64,000 bases of DNA from Odontocerum albicorne (Eukaryota; Arthropoda; Insecta; Trichoptera; Odontoceridae), in assembly GCA_949825065.1 (NCBI GenBank), contig OX463846.1:13329753-13393752 (forward strand), read 5' to 3'. The notes under the pieces were generated by a model. That model had not been told where the DNA came from and ran no database searches. It saw only the letters and a program-made list of their open reading frames with translations. A program made the position numbers and the translations under genes. Shown here one piece after another: positions 33,580 to 43,894 of the stretch. The first letter of the stretch is position 1. Every line of letters begins with the position of its first letter.

Positions 33580-34180
33580 GGTGCACCCAAGTATCTGGCA
33601 ACAAAAAACTGGTTGATCTCATCATGGACAATATTAAGTTCACTTCATTGGCTTCATTTTTAGTCTCTTGTTGTTGTAGAAAAATTCGGATTTGCTGAGA
33701 ATGTGCAGAGACGATTATTTATTTCCTCAACTGTTTGTATCTCACGCTGTTCATTCTGATAGTTGCACATACTATATATTCACCAATCTTTGCTCTTCTT
33801 TCGTTTGAATCTATACACATTTCTTCAATAAAATCGTAACTGCGAGAAAAATACTTATTTGAAGAAAAGTATAATTTCTTTTTTTTTCTTTCACTAAATC
33901 GTAACCAGAACATTAATTGATTTTACAGTTTTATATTGTTGACCGGGGACACGACAAATGAAAGGCAACAAACTCAGACCCATTAAAATTGTGTGTCCAA
34001 ATTAAATAACCAGTTGTTTTTTTCGCAAATTATGCATATTTCTTGTCATGTGTATAATAAAGTAAAAAAATGAAAATTGTTTGATGATTTTCCAGAGAGT
34101 TTTACGAGTTGTCAATCGCAAGATCTTCAGTTTTGATATTCTACAAGCAATGTCAAGTATGATAATAAAAAAAATCAATA
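33580..34180. other. Spacer, unassigned
   Basis: A minus-strand frame at 33719-33913 (SRSYDFIEEMCIDSNERRAK) is open but not recognised. It may belong with the frame at 33118-33471 as one decayed unknown element. Confidence 0.25.
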
Positions 34181-34187
34181 ATTTATT

Positions 34188-34395
34188 GACTCCAACTCCA
34201 TGGTATAGTGGTTTGACTTTTACCAGAAGTTTTAGGTTTAATTCCCGATGCTACTCAAAATATAAAATATGGACACCAATTTGATTTCAAAACTCAACTG
34301 GAAACGGCACGCGCTCACACAATACGTGTGTAAGTGTTGTTACCTCTCAACGTGCGATAATATTTTCAACACGCGCGATGACGAACCGTGAGTGG
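34188..34395 (+). mobile_element. SINE (type 2) with tRNA head, 3'-interrupted
   Basis: Head CTCCATGGTATAGTGGTTTG (A box) and TTTTAGGTTTAATTCCCGAT (B box), linker AATTTGATTTCAAAACTCAA, then body GCGCTCACACAATACGTGTG to CGCGCGATGACGAACCGTGA. The body stops abruptly at the short repeat at 34395. Confidence 0.8.
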
Positions 34396-34522
34396 AACTA
34401 GAACTAGTTTGTTGATTGAGAGTTTGCTCCCTAAACGGCGCTATATATTCCGTGAGAGTGAGACTAGAACTAGTTTGTTGATTGAGAGTTTGCTCCCTAA
34501 ACGGCGCTATATATTCGTAAAT
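34395..34522 (+). repeat. Tandem pair of the CTAAACGGCGCTA short repeat
   Basis: AACTAGAACTAGTTTGTTGA, then GAGAGTTTGCTCCCTAAACG and GCGCTATATATTC, occurs twice in a row (from about 34395 and 34463). It replaces the expected SINE 3' body. Confidence 0.9.
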
Positions 34523-34739
34523 TGAGCTTTTATTGTTTTTTATTCTAACCAACTAATATTAAAATCGCTTTGTCATTTAAACGTTTCAAACAGCATTTAA
34601 AAAAAATCTTAATTCACAGTCAATATTTTTTTATTTCGATTTCCCAAATATCCTTTATTTTACAACATGCTTTCCTATCTCATTGGTTGGTGATATTTCA
34701 CCTTAATTGTTATTTATAATTTTTTATTTATTTGAATAT

Positions 34740-35140
34740 TATTTTAATATGTTACTTGTACCGCACATGGCACAAATGAACTGTATCGTAGGCACGTTGG
34801 TTGCCGCGTCGCGCTCAGAGAATCGACGTCGCGAATTCCCAAGCGAAGATCCAGAAGAAGAAGGTAGCGGGGTGGAGAGATTCCTCTCAGTCAGGCAGTC
34901 GAAGTAGCGGGTCTCAAGTAAAACACGGTATAGTCGGTAGTACTGAGAATATATTTGGGTATAAGGTAGTATCTTTTCGCAAACAGCAGCCCTCTATATT
35001 AACGGTCAGTCGGCCATCACAAGCGTCTGTTACACACGAAATACAACAACTTTCGGGGTCCTGAGCGCCGCTCAGGCCGACTCTCCGATGCATCGCCCCA
35101 CAAGTCACATATGTCCCTTGCGGTCGCGAACGCAATCGGA
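34740..35140 (+). other. GC-rich candidate coding patch, unassigned
   Basis: A GC-richer island. The plus-strand frame at 34801-35064 (87 codons) reads MPRRAQRIDVANSQAKIQKK then KVAGWRDSSQSGSRSSGSQV, a basic and Ser-rich composition unlike the AT-driven chance frames around it. Ends at TGA near 35064. No family recognised. It could be a retroelement ORF1 piece or a host exon. Confidence 0.3.
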
Positions 35141-35344
35141 GTCAAACAAACATACAATTTTCATATAGCAAATTTCACATAGAATGTTCAATATTTCAAA
35201 TACAAACTTATTACAGAATTTACATTTACAAAATATCAGGGTTTACATACAATTCATATACAGATCTACACATCAATGTCCTTTTCATTATACCACATAC
35301 AAGGGTGACTGCATACGCCTCATTACACGTCCGATACATTACTA

Positions 35345-35420
35345 TTTACTTTAGTCTGGTTAGTTGAAAGATATTGCATGCCCGCTAGATTAATTATTAC
35401 ACAAGTGTTAAATTAATAAA
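35345..35420 (+). mobile_element. SINE tail fragment
   Basis: TAGTCTGGTTAGTTGAAAGA then TATTGCATGCCCGCTAGATT and a short AT-rich end; matches the type 1 tail. Confidence 0.6.
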
Positions 35421-35424
35421 TATA

Positions 35425-36075
35425 AATGAAATAACAATATTCGTTTTGAAATAAAATATAAACAATTTTGAAAAAGAAATTTTCGATTTTCTCCACATAA
35501 TGGAATCGAATTTTAAGTAAAAGAACTGCATTGCAAGGATAAAAATTCTCATTTCCTTTGCGCATGAAATAATAAAAGTGGCAAATAGTTCCGAGTCGAA
35601 TATTCTGTTTCCAAGTGCCTTATCTGATCCTATTCAGAAAGGGACTCAGGACTCGGGAGCGATAGGCAGAATATTGGTGGAACATTGAATGTGCTAAAAG
35701 GCAATAAGAAGCAAATGTTCTCGGCACTAAAGGAGACATTAATGGCTCGGTTTGCTGTTAACAGATACCGCTGCTTCCAGCTGCTAGTATTTTACTAAAC
35801 GCTAATGTGTATTCGGTATATTTTACGATATTTACTTGATAGTGGGATGTATCATAGTTTCTTAGGCATTTGATCAAGCAATTGTTATTTATTTATCTTT
35901 TACAAAGATTAAAAATTGAGTTTAAGGAGAATAAGTATAATGGATTAATAGTCATGGATTTTTATTTATTTATTTTACACAATTAAGGTAAATTCAATGG
36001 GATACTGAAAGATATGTGCTTAAACCAAGAAATTTCAAGATCTCAAAAAAGATGATCACAACAGCGTATAAGTGC
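35425..36075. other. AT-rich spacer
   Basis: Nothing recognised. Confidence 0.4.
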
Positions 36076-36079
36076 TTAC

Positions 36080-36600
36080 ATTGATATATAAGACTGAACG
36101 TGGATGTGGAAACTATTGAAAGGAGTCAAGTAAATGCATGCAATGAGAATACTATGTGGCGTGTCTATTTATTATAGAATGAGACATGTAATTATTAAGG
36201 ATGAATGTTAAATCAAAATTGATGTGTAAAGTAGGGTGAATAGGGGCACGTCGAGTTGGTTTGTACATGTTGAAAAGTTTGGTTGAAAGGTAACTGATTT
36301 AACAAATGAACAATCTATGCATGAGTGGGAGTCGTGGTCGAGGACGACCGAGAAAAGTATTGTTGGATCAAATGAATGAAATATAAAAATAAGAAAAAGT
36401 GAGGAGTTTAAAAAATGGAAAGAACTCTTCGATAATAGATTTTTTTCTTTTTCTTACGAGTACTTTCATACTTCTAAAAATATAATAGAGAAGATGTATC
36501 GACGTGAAGTGTGTCAAAATAGGTAGATTTGACGCTTCGTCCTTTCTGCCTACCCAAACAGGAAAATAGCGTGATAGAATTATGGGTAGAAAAAAAATAT
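36080..36600 (+). mobile_element. RT C-terminal half (family A), plus strand
   Basis: RLNVDVETIERSQVNACNEN-type block near 36090-36150, a VIIKDEC-equivalent near 36190-36215, SRRVGLYMLKSLVER-like near 36250-36290, and GRGRPRKVLLDQMNEI near 36335-36385. The 3' end has CTGCCTACCCAAACAGGAAA at 36547 and GCGTGATAGAATTATGGG. Stops and frameshifts throughout. Confidence 0.8.
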
Positions 36601-36764
36601 GGTCGTATTTTGTAGGTGTCAATTTACAAATGGACACCCAATCGAAGAAATCTTCCCCTCTCTAATGATCTGTAACTAAGCATCCCCAGTAAGAAGACAC
36701 TTAGATAAAGTCAGGGATAATATCCATACTTTCTCTTGTAATGATAACGGAGAAATCGGAAAAA

Positions 36765-36965
36765 ACGGACAAAGTGCAAATGTGAGTGGAAAGCGTGTAA
36801 AAGGAAGACCAAAAAAAGTTTGGTTGGATCAAGTGAATGATATTCTGAAAGAAAGAAAATTTAGAAAGTCAGAGAAAACGTATGGATGAAGAAGAGGCCT
36901 GATTTTTTCTTACCTCTCCACCATCCCTTCTTTTTACTTTGATTGATGATATCTCACTTATTTAT
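36765..36965 (+). mobile_element. RT C-terminal tail (family A), plus strand
   Basis: KVQMVESV-KEDQKKFGWIK in frame-shifted form; in the best frame ANVSGKRVKGRPKKVWLDQV then NDILKERKFRKSEKTYG near 36775-36890, followed by VWMKKRP. This is a second, independent copy just downstream of the previous one. Confidence 0.85.
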
Positions 36966-36969
36966 GAAA

Positions 36970-37115
36970 AGGAATGTTCGGGTGATTGTCCGCCTTTTTA
37001 GGGATTATGGGCGTATGTTCACGCATATGTTCATGGATTTCGTAGGAATGGATAGTCATTTGAATGTTTTTTGCGACCATGTAACTTGCTTCATTTACTT
37101 TCGTCTGGTTGATTG
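36970..37115. other. Spacer with SINE-like scrap
   Basis: TTTCGTCTGGTTGATTGAAA at 37098 resembles the SINE linker. Otherwise unassigned. Confidence 0.35.
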
Positions 37116-37120
37116 AAAGA

Positions 37121-37455
37121 GTTGACCATAACAACAAAACTACCCTGGTCCATAAAAGTGCCTTATATTATATAATCTCTTGTAGTACTCTTGGGATAAC
37201 CAGAGTTACGCTATATAAATTCCTTGTTATCATCCTGACTGCTTCGAGTATTACGGGCACCTGTAAAATCATTCATAGATAAGTGTGTGACGATTTATTT
37301 TTGACCATGGCAACAAAATTGTCTTGGCATTCAATAGTATCTTACATAAAATTTAGGAGTATTTGTGGGATAAATTCCTTATTTTGATATAAAATAGCTG
37401 CGTATTACGGGCATCTGTAAAATCACTTACTAATATGTCTGTAACGATTTATTAT
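37121..37455. repeat. Diverged direct duplication, about 180 bp
   Basis: GACCATAACAACAAAACTAC at 37122 and GACCATGGCAACAAAATTGT at 37303 begin two copies. Both end with a TATTACGGGCACCTGTAAAA or TATTACGGGCATCTGTAAAA segment followed by ACGATTTATT. Confidence 0.75.
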
Positions 37456-37459
37456 TCTA

Positions 37460-37920
37460 GATATATTGTATATTTAATTTTAGAATATGACTAGTGGCGT
37501 ACTCTTCATTTAACCTTGGTACTTTTCAACAAGAATTCAATTTCGGAATAAAAGCTCTAATTATCGTTAAAAAACGGCTTCCCCAGCGATACATTGTAAT
37601 TATTTCTAATGTTAACAGAAATGTATTAAGCTATATAAATATTATTTTTTATGCGCCTGTAAACCGGTTGGGCAACGCTGGCTGCGTAAGGAGGAAGCGA
37701 TATTTTTATCGGATAATATATTACTTCATTTATTAACAAACTTTGACAGGGGTACTCAAATTCAATTTCTTTTTAAAAGGAAGTCCAGCTTTAATAGGAT
37801 AATTTGAACAATCATATTAAAAATAAATTGTGAAATACATATCAATGGATGAAACTTTTTATTAATTAAATTTAAAAAAAATCACAATCACGGATAAGAC
37901 ATTAATACCAAGAAGACTAG
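37460..37920. other. AT-rich spacer with a chance ORF
   Basis: An 80-codon plus-strand frame at 37494-37736 has no recognised domain. Confidence 0.35.
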
Positions 37921-37921
37921 C

Positions 37922-38115
37922 AAAGATCTCTTGTGGCCTAGTTAGTAAGACTTGTCTTCCAACTCAGAGGGTTGATGGTTTAATTTCTGTAGGAAACAAG
38001 ATTTTTAATTTAAGGCGTTTTTGACATCTTTGGAGATGGTTGGAAGCCTTTTCTATACGGCAATAAACCCGCTAGATTATACTGTATATAATCAAAGTGT
38101 ATTTATTGTAACAAA
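37922..38115 (+). mobile_element. tRNA-derived SINE (type 1), near complete
   Basis: Head TTGTGGCCTAGTTAGTAAGA (A box) and GGTTGATGGTTTAATTTCTG (decayed B box), linker, then tail GGAAGCCTTTTCTATACGGC, AATAAACCCGCTAGATTATA, CTGTATATAATCAAAGTGTA. Same plan as the 25.6-kb copy. Confidence 0.8.
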
Positions 38116-38149
38116 TATCATCGGACGGGAAAGAGCAACATTGTTCGTC

Positions 38150-38405
38150 AACCAATTTCTACATCGTATAATTCAGTGTAAAGTTGAGGAATTTTAAGGT
38201 CTTGGAAGGAGACGAACATCATGGTTGAAAATCCTGAGACAGTGGTTTGGACTAACATCTGTGCAGCCGTTGCGGGAAGCCATAAATAAAAACCTCAAAG
38301 ATAACATCAAAGCTAACATTCAGCTCTCGAAAACCCATGTCAAGAAAAAAATGTCCTTGGCTGGCGTAGCAAATTTAAATCAGATTTTCCTTACATTCAA
38401 TAACG
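38150..38405 (+). mobile_element. RT C-terminal tail (family B), plus strand
   Basis: In one plus-strand frame from about 38190: GLGRRRTSWLKILRQWFGLT, then SVQPLREAINKNLKDNIKAN. This is the GRRR-SWL--LR-WF and LFR-A---K---M-ANI tail of a non-LTR family widespread in insects. A 116-codon frame (38225-38575) runs on into unrelated sequence. The upstream RT is missing apart from an eroded IIQ-KVE-like lead-in. Confidence 0.85.
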
Positions 38406-38409
38406 TCCA

Positions 38410-39490
38410 TGACAGTGTTTCAAGGAGTCTGTGTAGGAATTCGGGATCTAGGATCCAACTATCGGTGAATCCTGTTCCCCGACTAGTTTGCCTTATTTTA
38501 TCTATATATGTTTGTTGTAACTGTTTTAAAAATGCTTCATTTGTGAATTTATCATACGTTTTTACTGGAGGATAAAAAAAATGTTTAAGAAAAAACATTT
38601 TTTTTATTTGTAAGGCTTTTAATTCATATATTTTTTCCTGCTTACATTTAAGTTAAATGAAATGTATTCTGATTTGGTGCACCTTTAAATTTATCAATGA
38701 CAACATTTTTTATTAAAATTTAAGTTAAAAAATATTATAATGTTAAATTACTAAAATAATTAGTGGCCCCTTCTGGTTCCTGCGCAAAGGTGGGTTATTT
38801 TCATAGCATTTTCAATAGTAAAACCAAAGTTTATACAACGCCATTAAGAGATCAGATTATTTTCAAGGGTACTCTAACTCGGGATTCAAACCCACTCTCA
38901 TTGACAGTGGTTTCGAATCAATTTTTATTGACATACTCCAGTAGTTTTAAGATCGATTAATGTGGCTAAATACAATGATCTCTCCTGACCACACTTATAA
39001 ATATTTCTAACACCCATTCGGGTGCATGGAGGAACATCATACAAATATTATTAATGAAAATCAATTATAATAAAATGACAATTTATGGAGACTCGTTTAG
39101 AGAGCACACAGATAAAAAACTACAATAAAAAACAAATTGAATGGGGAATAGGAAAGTGGTGGTTGCGGCTATTTTAAGAAAAAAACATGGTAAGAAAATT
39201 GAAGGGAACGTACCGAGGAAAGACGAATAATATACCTTTATAGATCTTCCAATATGTGATCACATTCGGCTTTAGGTGGAGTGTAGTGTCGATTCTCGAT
39301 TTCTTGGGGTATGTTTTCCTTGAGTTCTTTTAGAGGCTGCGGCTTGTGTTAACGTACACTTTAATAATCTCACAAAACAAGTCTGTGTTTGAAATCATGG
39401 TATTTAGGTATTCAATGAATAAGACTATTACGTGTTGTAAATAAAAACAGTCATAACTAATACAGATTTTGTGTTGTTTACTTATTTATG
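38410..39490. other. AT-rich spacer
   Basis: 38865-38935 holds a B-box-like phrase (CTCGGGATTCAAACCCACTC) that may be a decayed minus-strand SINE head. Nothing else is recognised. Confidence 0.35.
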
Positions 39491-39499
39491 ATAAATTTA

Positions 39500-39700
39500 A
39501 TGATCTCTGTTATGTAGTTGGTAAGACGGCTGTTTTCCAGCCCTGGGGTTGCAGGTTCGACTCCCCTTGCAACCCATTTTTTTCAAAGAGGGTTCTGGTC
39601 TTTTTTCCTCTTGAGTCTTGTTTAAACACCTCTGTCGTTAATTGGAAGAGATTGCCTGTATACAACAAAAGCGTTAAAATACAATATATTTCCGACTACT
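39500..39700 (+). mobile_element. tRNA-derived SINE (type 1)
   Basis: A box TTATGTAGTTGGTAAGACGG, B box TTGCAGGTTCGACTCCCCTT, linker GGGTTCTGGTCTTTTTTCCT, tail TTGGAAGAGATTGCCTGTAT. The B box is intact. The tail lacks the GGCAATAGGCCC segment through a small deletion. Confidence 0.82.
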
Positions 39701-39789
39701 TTGTAATATAACTGTAGTAATGAGATATGGCGTTTAAAAAAGTTGCCATCTCCCAAAAAGGTTATGAGATTTTGGCCACAGTATTTGTG

Positions 39790-40340
39790 ACAAAACTAAT
39801 AACCACCTTCACGCCGTGTCCCTATTGTGCTAGGCAGAGAGAACAGATCTTTCCTTCATTATATCTTGGCACACATCTTATGATTGCGCCGCGTCCATAT
39901 GCATAATATTTGAAATATTCTTGACTCTTTTCTCCATCGTTTTTTAAGATCTAACGAAACTGTTCATTCACTCTATACTACTGAGATATAAATAATTTGT
40001 GTGGATCATTCATTATTTTTACGTGACTGAACGATGGTTCAGTGCTGCTTTTTTTAAATTATATCATACACTATTTTTCAACACATTCTACGCAACGCTA
40101 TCTAATAATTTTTTTGCTTAATCTTACTTTCATAACTTTTTGTGAAGTTTATGTTTCGTTTGTACGTGCTAATGTTGGTACCAATATTCCATTATGAGTA
40201 GTCAGCTTTGCTTCTCTTGAAATGTTTCGGACGGTAAATAAATGTTGTAACCCACCACGCACTTTATCGTTTGCTGTTACTTTTCCTTTAATATTGTACA
40301 ATACTTTGCGCGGCATTCCGATATGAACATACTTTCAGAA
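39790..40340 (-). mobile_element. RT C-terminal half (family A variant), minus strand
   Basis: 3' end at 39798-39835 (CTTCACGCCGTGTCCCTATT). Minus-strand blocks are eroded: ENVIKVR-like near 40140-40110, a GKTM-like block near 40090-40050, and the VNGGLQHLFTVRNISREAKL segment near 40265-40205. Parallel in layout to 24.25-24.81 kb. Confidence 0.65.
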
Positions 40341-40344
40341 TAAA

Positions 40345-40940
40345 AAAAATGATGGATTTTTATTTAACAAAGCTGAATATCGTCAAAACATTGTTTGCAA
40401 AATCTGGATATCAAGTTTAAAAGCCCCTGGCTGTAACACTTTATTTCATTTATAAACTGTCAAAAAAGACATTAATTTACAATACCATATTAATAAATAA
40501 TCCATACCCGTAATTAGCTAGTCATTTATTATTTTCTGTTTGAAAGACATGTCGTATTATAAATTTTTACAATGTAACTTATGTTATTTTTTTTAAAAGA
40601 TTGCGCAGTTTTGTTATGCAAATTAAAATTTATTTGTACTAAAAATGAATTTAAATGAGTGAAATTTATGCATTTTAATTTATTCAAACTCATTCGGTTA
40701 AATTTATTGTCTGATTTTTAATTGGAAATATTAATCAATGTTGAGATGTTCTAAGAATTAATTTAATTCCTCGCATAACTTTCTTTAAGGGTATTGTAAA
40801 TTACGGTGTTATTATTTATTGCCGTTAAATATAATTCTTAGGCGTTAAAAATGTTAAATGTAGATTATTTAGAAAGTATTAAATTTCCTTTTCACCGGTT
40901 TTGCAACTCATATTCAATTTACAAAATTATTTTAAATATC
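40345..40940. other. AT-rich spacer
   Basis: Nothing recognised. Confidence 0.4.
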
Positions 40941-40944
40941 TGAC

Positions 40945-41165
40945 TTGATGCCATCCGTGACCTGGTTGGATAGAAACTTTTCTTCCAGCCTAGAAGTTGC
41001 AGGTTCGATTCCCATTGGTATCCAATTTTTAAAAAAGGTTTCAGTCTGGTTTTCCCTTAAGACCTCGTTAATGTTAATAACTTTCTGGTTGATAGTAAGA
41101 GATTGCCACATGGAAATAAATTTACCAGGTCGTATTTTCTGCGTGATTTGGTTCCTCATATGAGA
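40945..41165 (+). mobile_element. tRNA-derived SINE (type 1)
   Basis: A box ATCCGTGACCTGGTTGGATA, B box GTTGCAGGTTCGATTCCCAT, linker GGTTTCAGTCTGGTTTTCCC then AAGACCTCGTTAATGTTAAT, tail AAGAGATTGCCACATGGAAA then TACCAGGTCGTAT. A strong B box suggests a fairly recent insertion. Confidence 0.85.
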
Positions 41166-41179
41166 ATGAGTTGTATGCA

Positions 41180-41260
41180 TTTAAGAAAGAGAAAGATGAA
41201 AAGTCTGGCACTCAGTCGTCTCTTTCTATCCCGATAGGGATACTGCTTAATGGTATGTTT
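41180..41260 (+). mobile_element. 3' scrap of family A retroelement
   Basis: TCTATCCCGATAGGGATACT followed by GCTTAATGGTATGTTTATAT is the degenerate 3' end. Confidence 0.55.
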
Positions 41261-41453
41261 ATATATTTGGTTGTTTTATTATTGTATGTAAATTTGATGA
41301 TATTAAAAATAATTATTTTCTTACTAATTACTCGTACTTGCCTTACTTTTAAATAAAAATATAACATCATTCATCAATGACGAAATCTTATTTTTCTCTA
41401 CAACTCATATCTTCCTTTCCCGCATTCCTTCTTCTTTTCTAGTTTTTGATAAA

Positions 41454-41674
41454 CTATAGTTCGGAAATTCTAGGATGAGTCCTGTGACAGCTCACAAATT
41501 TGCCCCAATACAAGCTTGTAACGATGTTCAGTAATTTTAATTATTTTATCTACTTTAATATATGCCTCAATTCTAATAAATATCAAGTTATTTAGGTAAA
41601 TACATTACATAAGGTTGTATTGGGGCAAATTTGTGATCTGTCATAGGACTTATCCTAGAATTTCCGAACTATAG
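41454..41674. mobile_element. MITE-like element with about 60-bp terminal inverted repeats
   Basis: Left arm 41454-41513 and right arm about 41613-41674 are inverted copies: CTATAGTTCGGAAATTCTAG, GAT, then AGTCCT and CACAAATTTGCCCCAATAC, with about four differences. About 100 bp of AT-rich sequence lies between. Total 221 bp. No coding capacity. TA-rich ends would suit a Tc1/mariner-type target, but the exact boundary is uncertain. Confidence 0.85.
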
Positions 41675-41799
41675 CTATACATTTATTTTACTGTTGTTTT
41701 TTCATGTGTTTTTTGGTGCTTGAAGAATGTTTAAGTTTTTTTTTGAAATAATGATGTGATCTTTCACTCAGCAATTGGCATAAACCAGTGTAACCTTGG

Positions 41800-41875
41800 T
41801 CTAATTGGTTGGAAGATATTACCGTATGACACTAAACTCGCCATAAACATATAATACTTCACTATAAATTGACTA
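41800..41875 (+). mobile_element. SINE tail fragment
   Basis: GGTCTAATTGGTTGGAAGAT then ATTACCGTATGACACTAAAC and a short AT-rich end; type 1 tail. Confidence 0.55.
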
Positions 41876-41942
41876 AATAAAAAAAAACGTTTAGTGATTT
41901 AATACGTTTCAAAACTTCTGATTTTGTAGCATTTTAATTTTT

Positions 41943-42027
41943 TTTACTTAAGTAACTTGTTTCTGTTTAAGTGTATAAGTTTTTTACTCAAGTAACTTAT
42001 TTCTGTTTAAGTGTTTAAGTTTACGCA
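41943..42027. repeat. 40-bp direct duplication
   Basis: ACTTAAGTAACTTGTTTCTG then TTTAAGTG at 41946 is repeated at 41986 with one change. Confidence 0.85.
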
Positions 42028-42029
42028 CA

Positions 42030-43260
42030 CGAATAATAATTTATTATCCAATTTAATAATAAGTGTCTTTTCATACATTGATGAAGATTGTTTTCGAAGT
42101 TATGGAGGTAATTGTAGTTAACTAACATTTTTCACTTGTGTATCTGATTATAAATAAAAATCTTCTCAAATATATAATCGAATCCCATCCAGGATTTTTT
42201 TCATTCTCAGATGCTATCTATCATTGTGGTTGGATTACTTATCCCTACATAATATTTCAAGTTTCCCTTCTGAAAATTGTTCCTTCTTTCTTGAAAGTAA
42301 TAAAGATCACAGATCAAGAAATAACAAGTTTTGAACGAGACAGAAAGGGAATGAATAGTTATAAAATGGAAATTATTTAGAATAAGGTACGAGAATGAAA
42401 TAACTTTGTAAAAGAACTTCATAAATATCTCAAAATAAAAGATAAAACTAAGGCTGTGTTGGAAATAATTTTAAACAAATAAATAAAATCCAATCAGGTT
42501 TGAATAATAAGTTACGAAAAAAAAAAAAATATATGTTTACATTAAAGATTGAACCTAAAGATTTTGTCATTAAAGCTCCCATAGTCAGAGAGAAATTGGG
42601 TAGTCCAATAGTTTGTGTGCCCCCACGGGAAGCCGCGGTCAGCCCTGATGCAAGGAAAAAAAATGTGTATCTTCACACGGAGGAGGACGACCAACGATGT
42701 TATTCACTCACTAATGATAATAGATATTCATGATTAATATAAAAAAAGAATCTTGCAGTAATTATCATAATAATAACCTAAACCCATCCAAAACCTGAAG
42801 TTCACCAAAGTGCAAAAAAGTAATATCGCCCAAATAGTCCATAATAATTCCGATCGTACTGATTTGTTATAAAATACGAATATTTCGCGCATTTTTTTCT
42901 TTTTTACACGTCTTGGTGTAGTGTTGAAATAATAAAATTTACCAGTGAAAGTTTTATAGCTTTGATACTCAGCTGTCAGTTGATGTGTTGGGGCAGAATT
43001 ATTAAGTTTAATGAGATCTTTTATTTAGGAAATGCTAATCAAATGTGTTTGTATGAATAATTAGTCCCGTAAATATTTTATGTATAAGCTTCGTTTTACG
43101 ATATGTCCGTTCAGAAACGGTATAAGAAGAACTCTTAAACCGTGCATGACACGAGTTAATAAATAAATTTGACTTTGAATCGACCTAACAGGGAATATGC
43201 TGTAAATCATTGCACTGAAACTGTAGTCTAGCCCTTGTTTAGTTATATTTCCTAGAGAAT
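42030..43260. other. AT-rich spacer with one GC-richer patch
   Basis: Plus-strand frame 42500-42733 contains KLGSPIVCVPPREAAVSPDA within a GC-richer patch (42590-42700). No family recognised. The remainder is AT-rich. Confidence 0.3.
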
Positions 43261-43265
43261 ATCAA

Positions 43266-43890
43266 CATTTGTGATATGTCGCATGCTTATTGGGTATTAT
43301 TCTTATTCTTCCCCATTTGTGATATGTCGCATGCTTATTGGGTATTATTCTTATTCTTCCACATTTGTGATATGTCGCATGCTTATTGGGTATTATTCTT
43401 ATTCTTCCACATTTGTGATATGTCGCATGCTTATTGGGTATTATTCTTATTCTTCCCCCATTTGTGATATGTCGCATGCTTATTGGGTATTATTCTTATT
43501 CTTCCACATTTGTGATATGTCGCATGCTTATTGGGTATTATTCTTATTCTTCCACATTTGTGATATGTCGCATGCTTATTGGGTATTATTCTTATTCTTC
43601 CACATTTGTGATATGTCGCATGCTTATTGGGTATTATTCTTATTCTTCCCCATTTGTGATATGTCGCATGCTTATTGGGTATTATTCTTATTCTTCCACA
43701 TTTGTGATATGTCGCATGCTTATTGGGTATTATTCTTATTGTTCCACATTTGTGATATGTCGCATGCTTATTGGGTATTATTCTTATTCTTCCACATTTG
43801 TGATATGTCGCATGCTTATTGGGAACTATTCTTATTCTTCCACATTCGTGATATGTCGCATGCTTATTGGGCATTATTCTTATTCTTCCA
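43266..43890. repeat. 48-bp minisatellite, 13 copies
   Basis: Units start at 43266, 43314, 43362, 43410, 43459, 43507, 43555, 43603, 43651, 43699, 43747, 43795 and 43843. All steps are 48 bp except one of 49, caused by an extra C near 43459. Unit: CATTTGTGATATGTCGCATG then CTTATTGGGTATTATTCTTA and TTCTTCCA. Differences cluster in the last two or three copies. Long frames on both strands (up to 227 codons) arise because 48 is divisible by 3 and the unit lacks stops in those frames; they are not evidence of a gene. Confidence 0.98.
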
Positions 43891-43894
43891 CAAA

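Noticed and set aside
39520..39580. Functional tRNA gene
   Set aside because: A and B boxes are good, but the 5' and 3' flanks do not form an acceptor stem and the sequence continues into the SINE linker and tail found in other copies.
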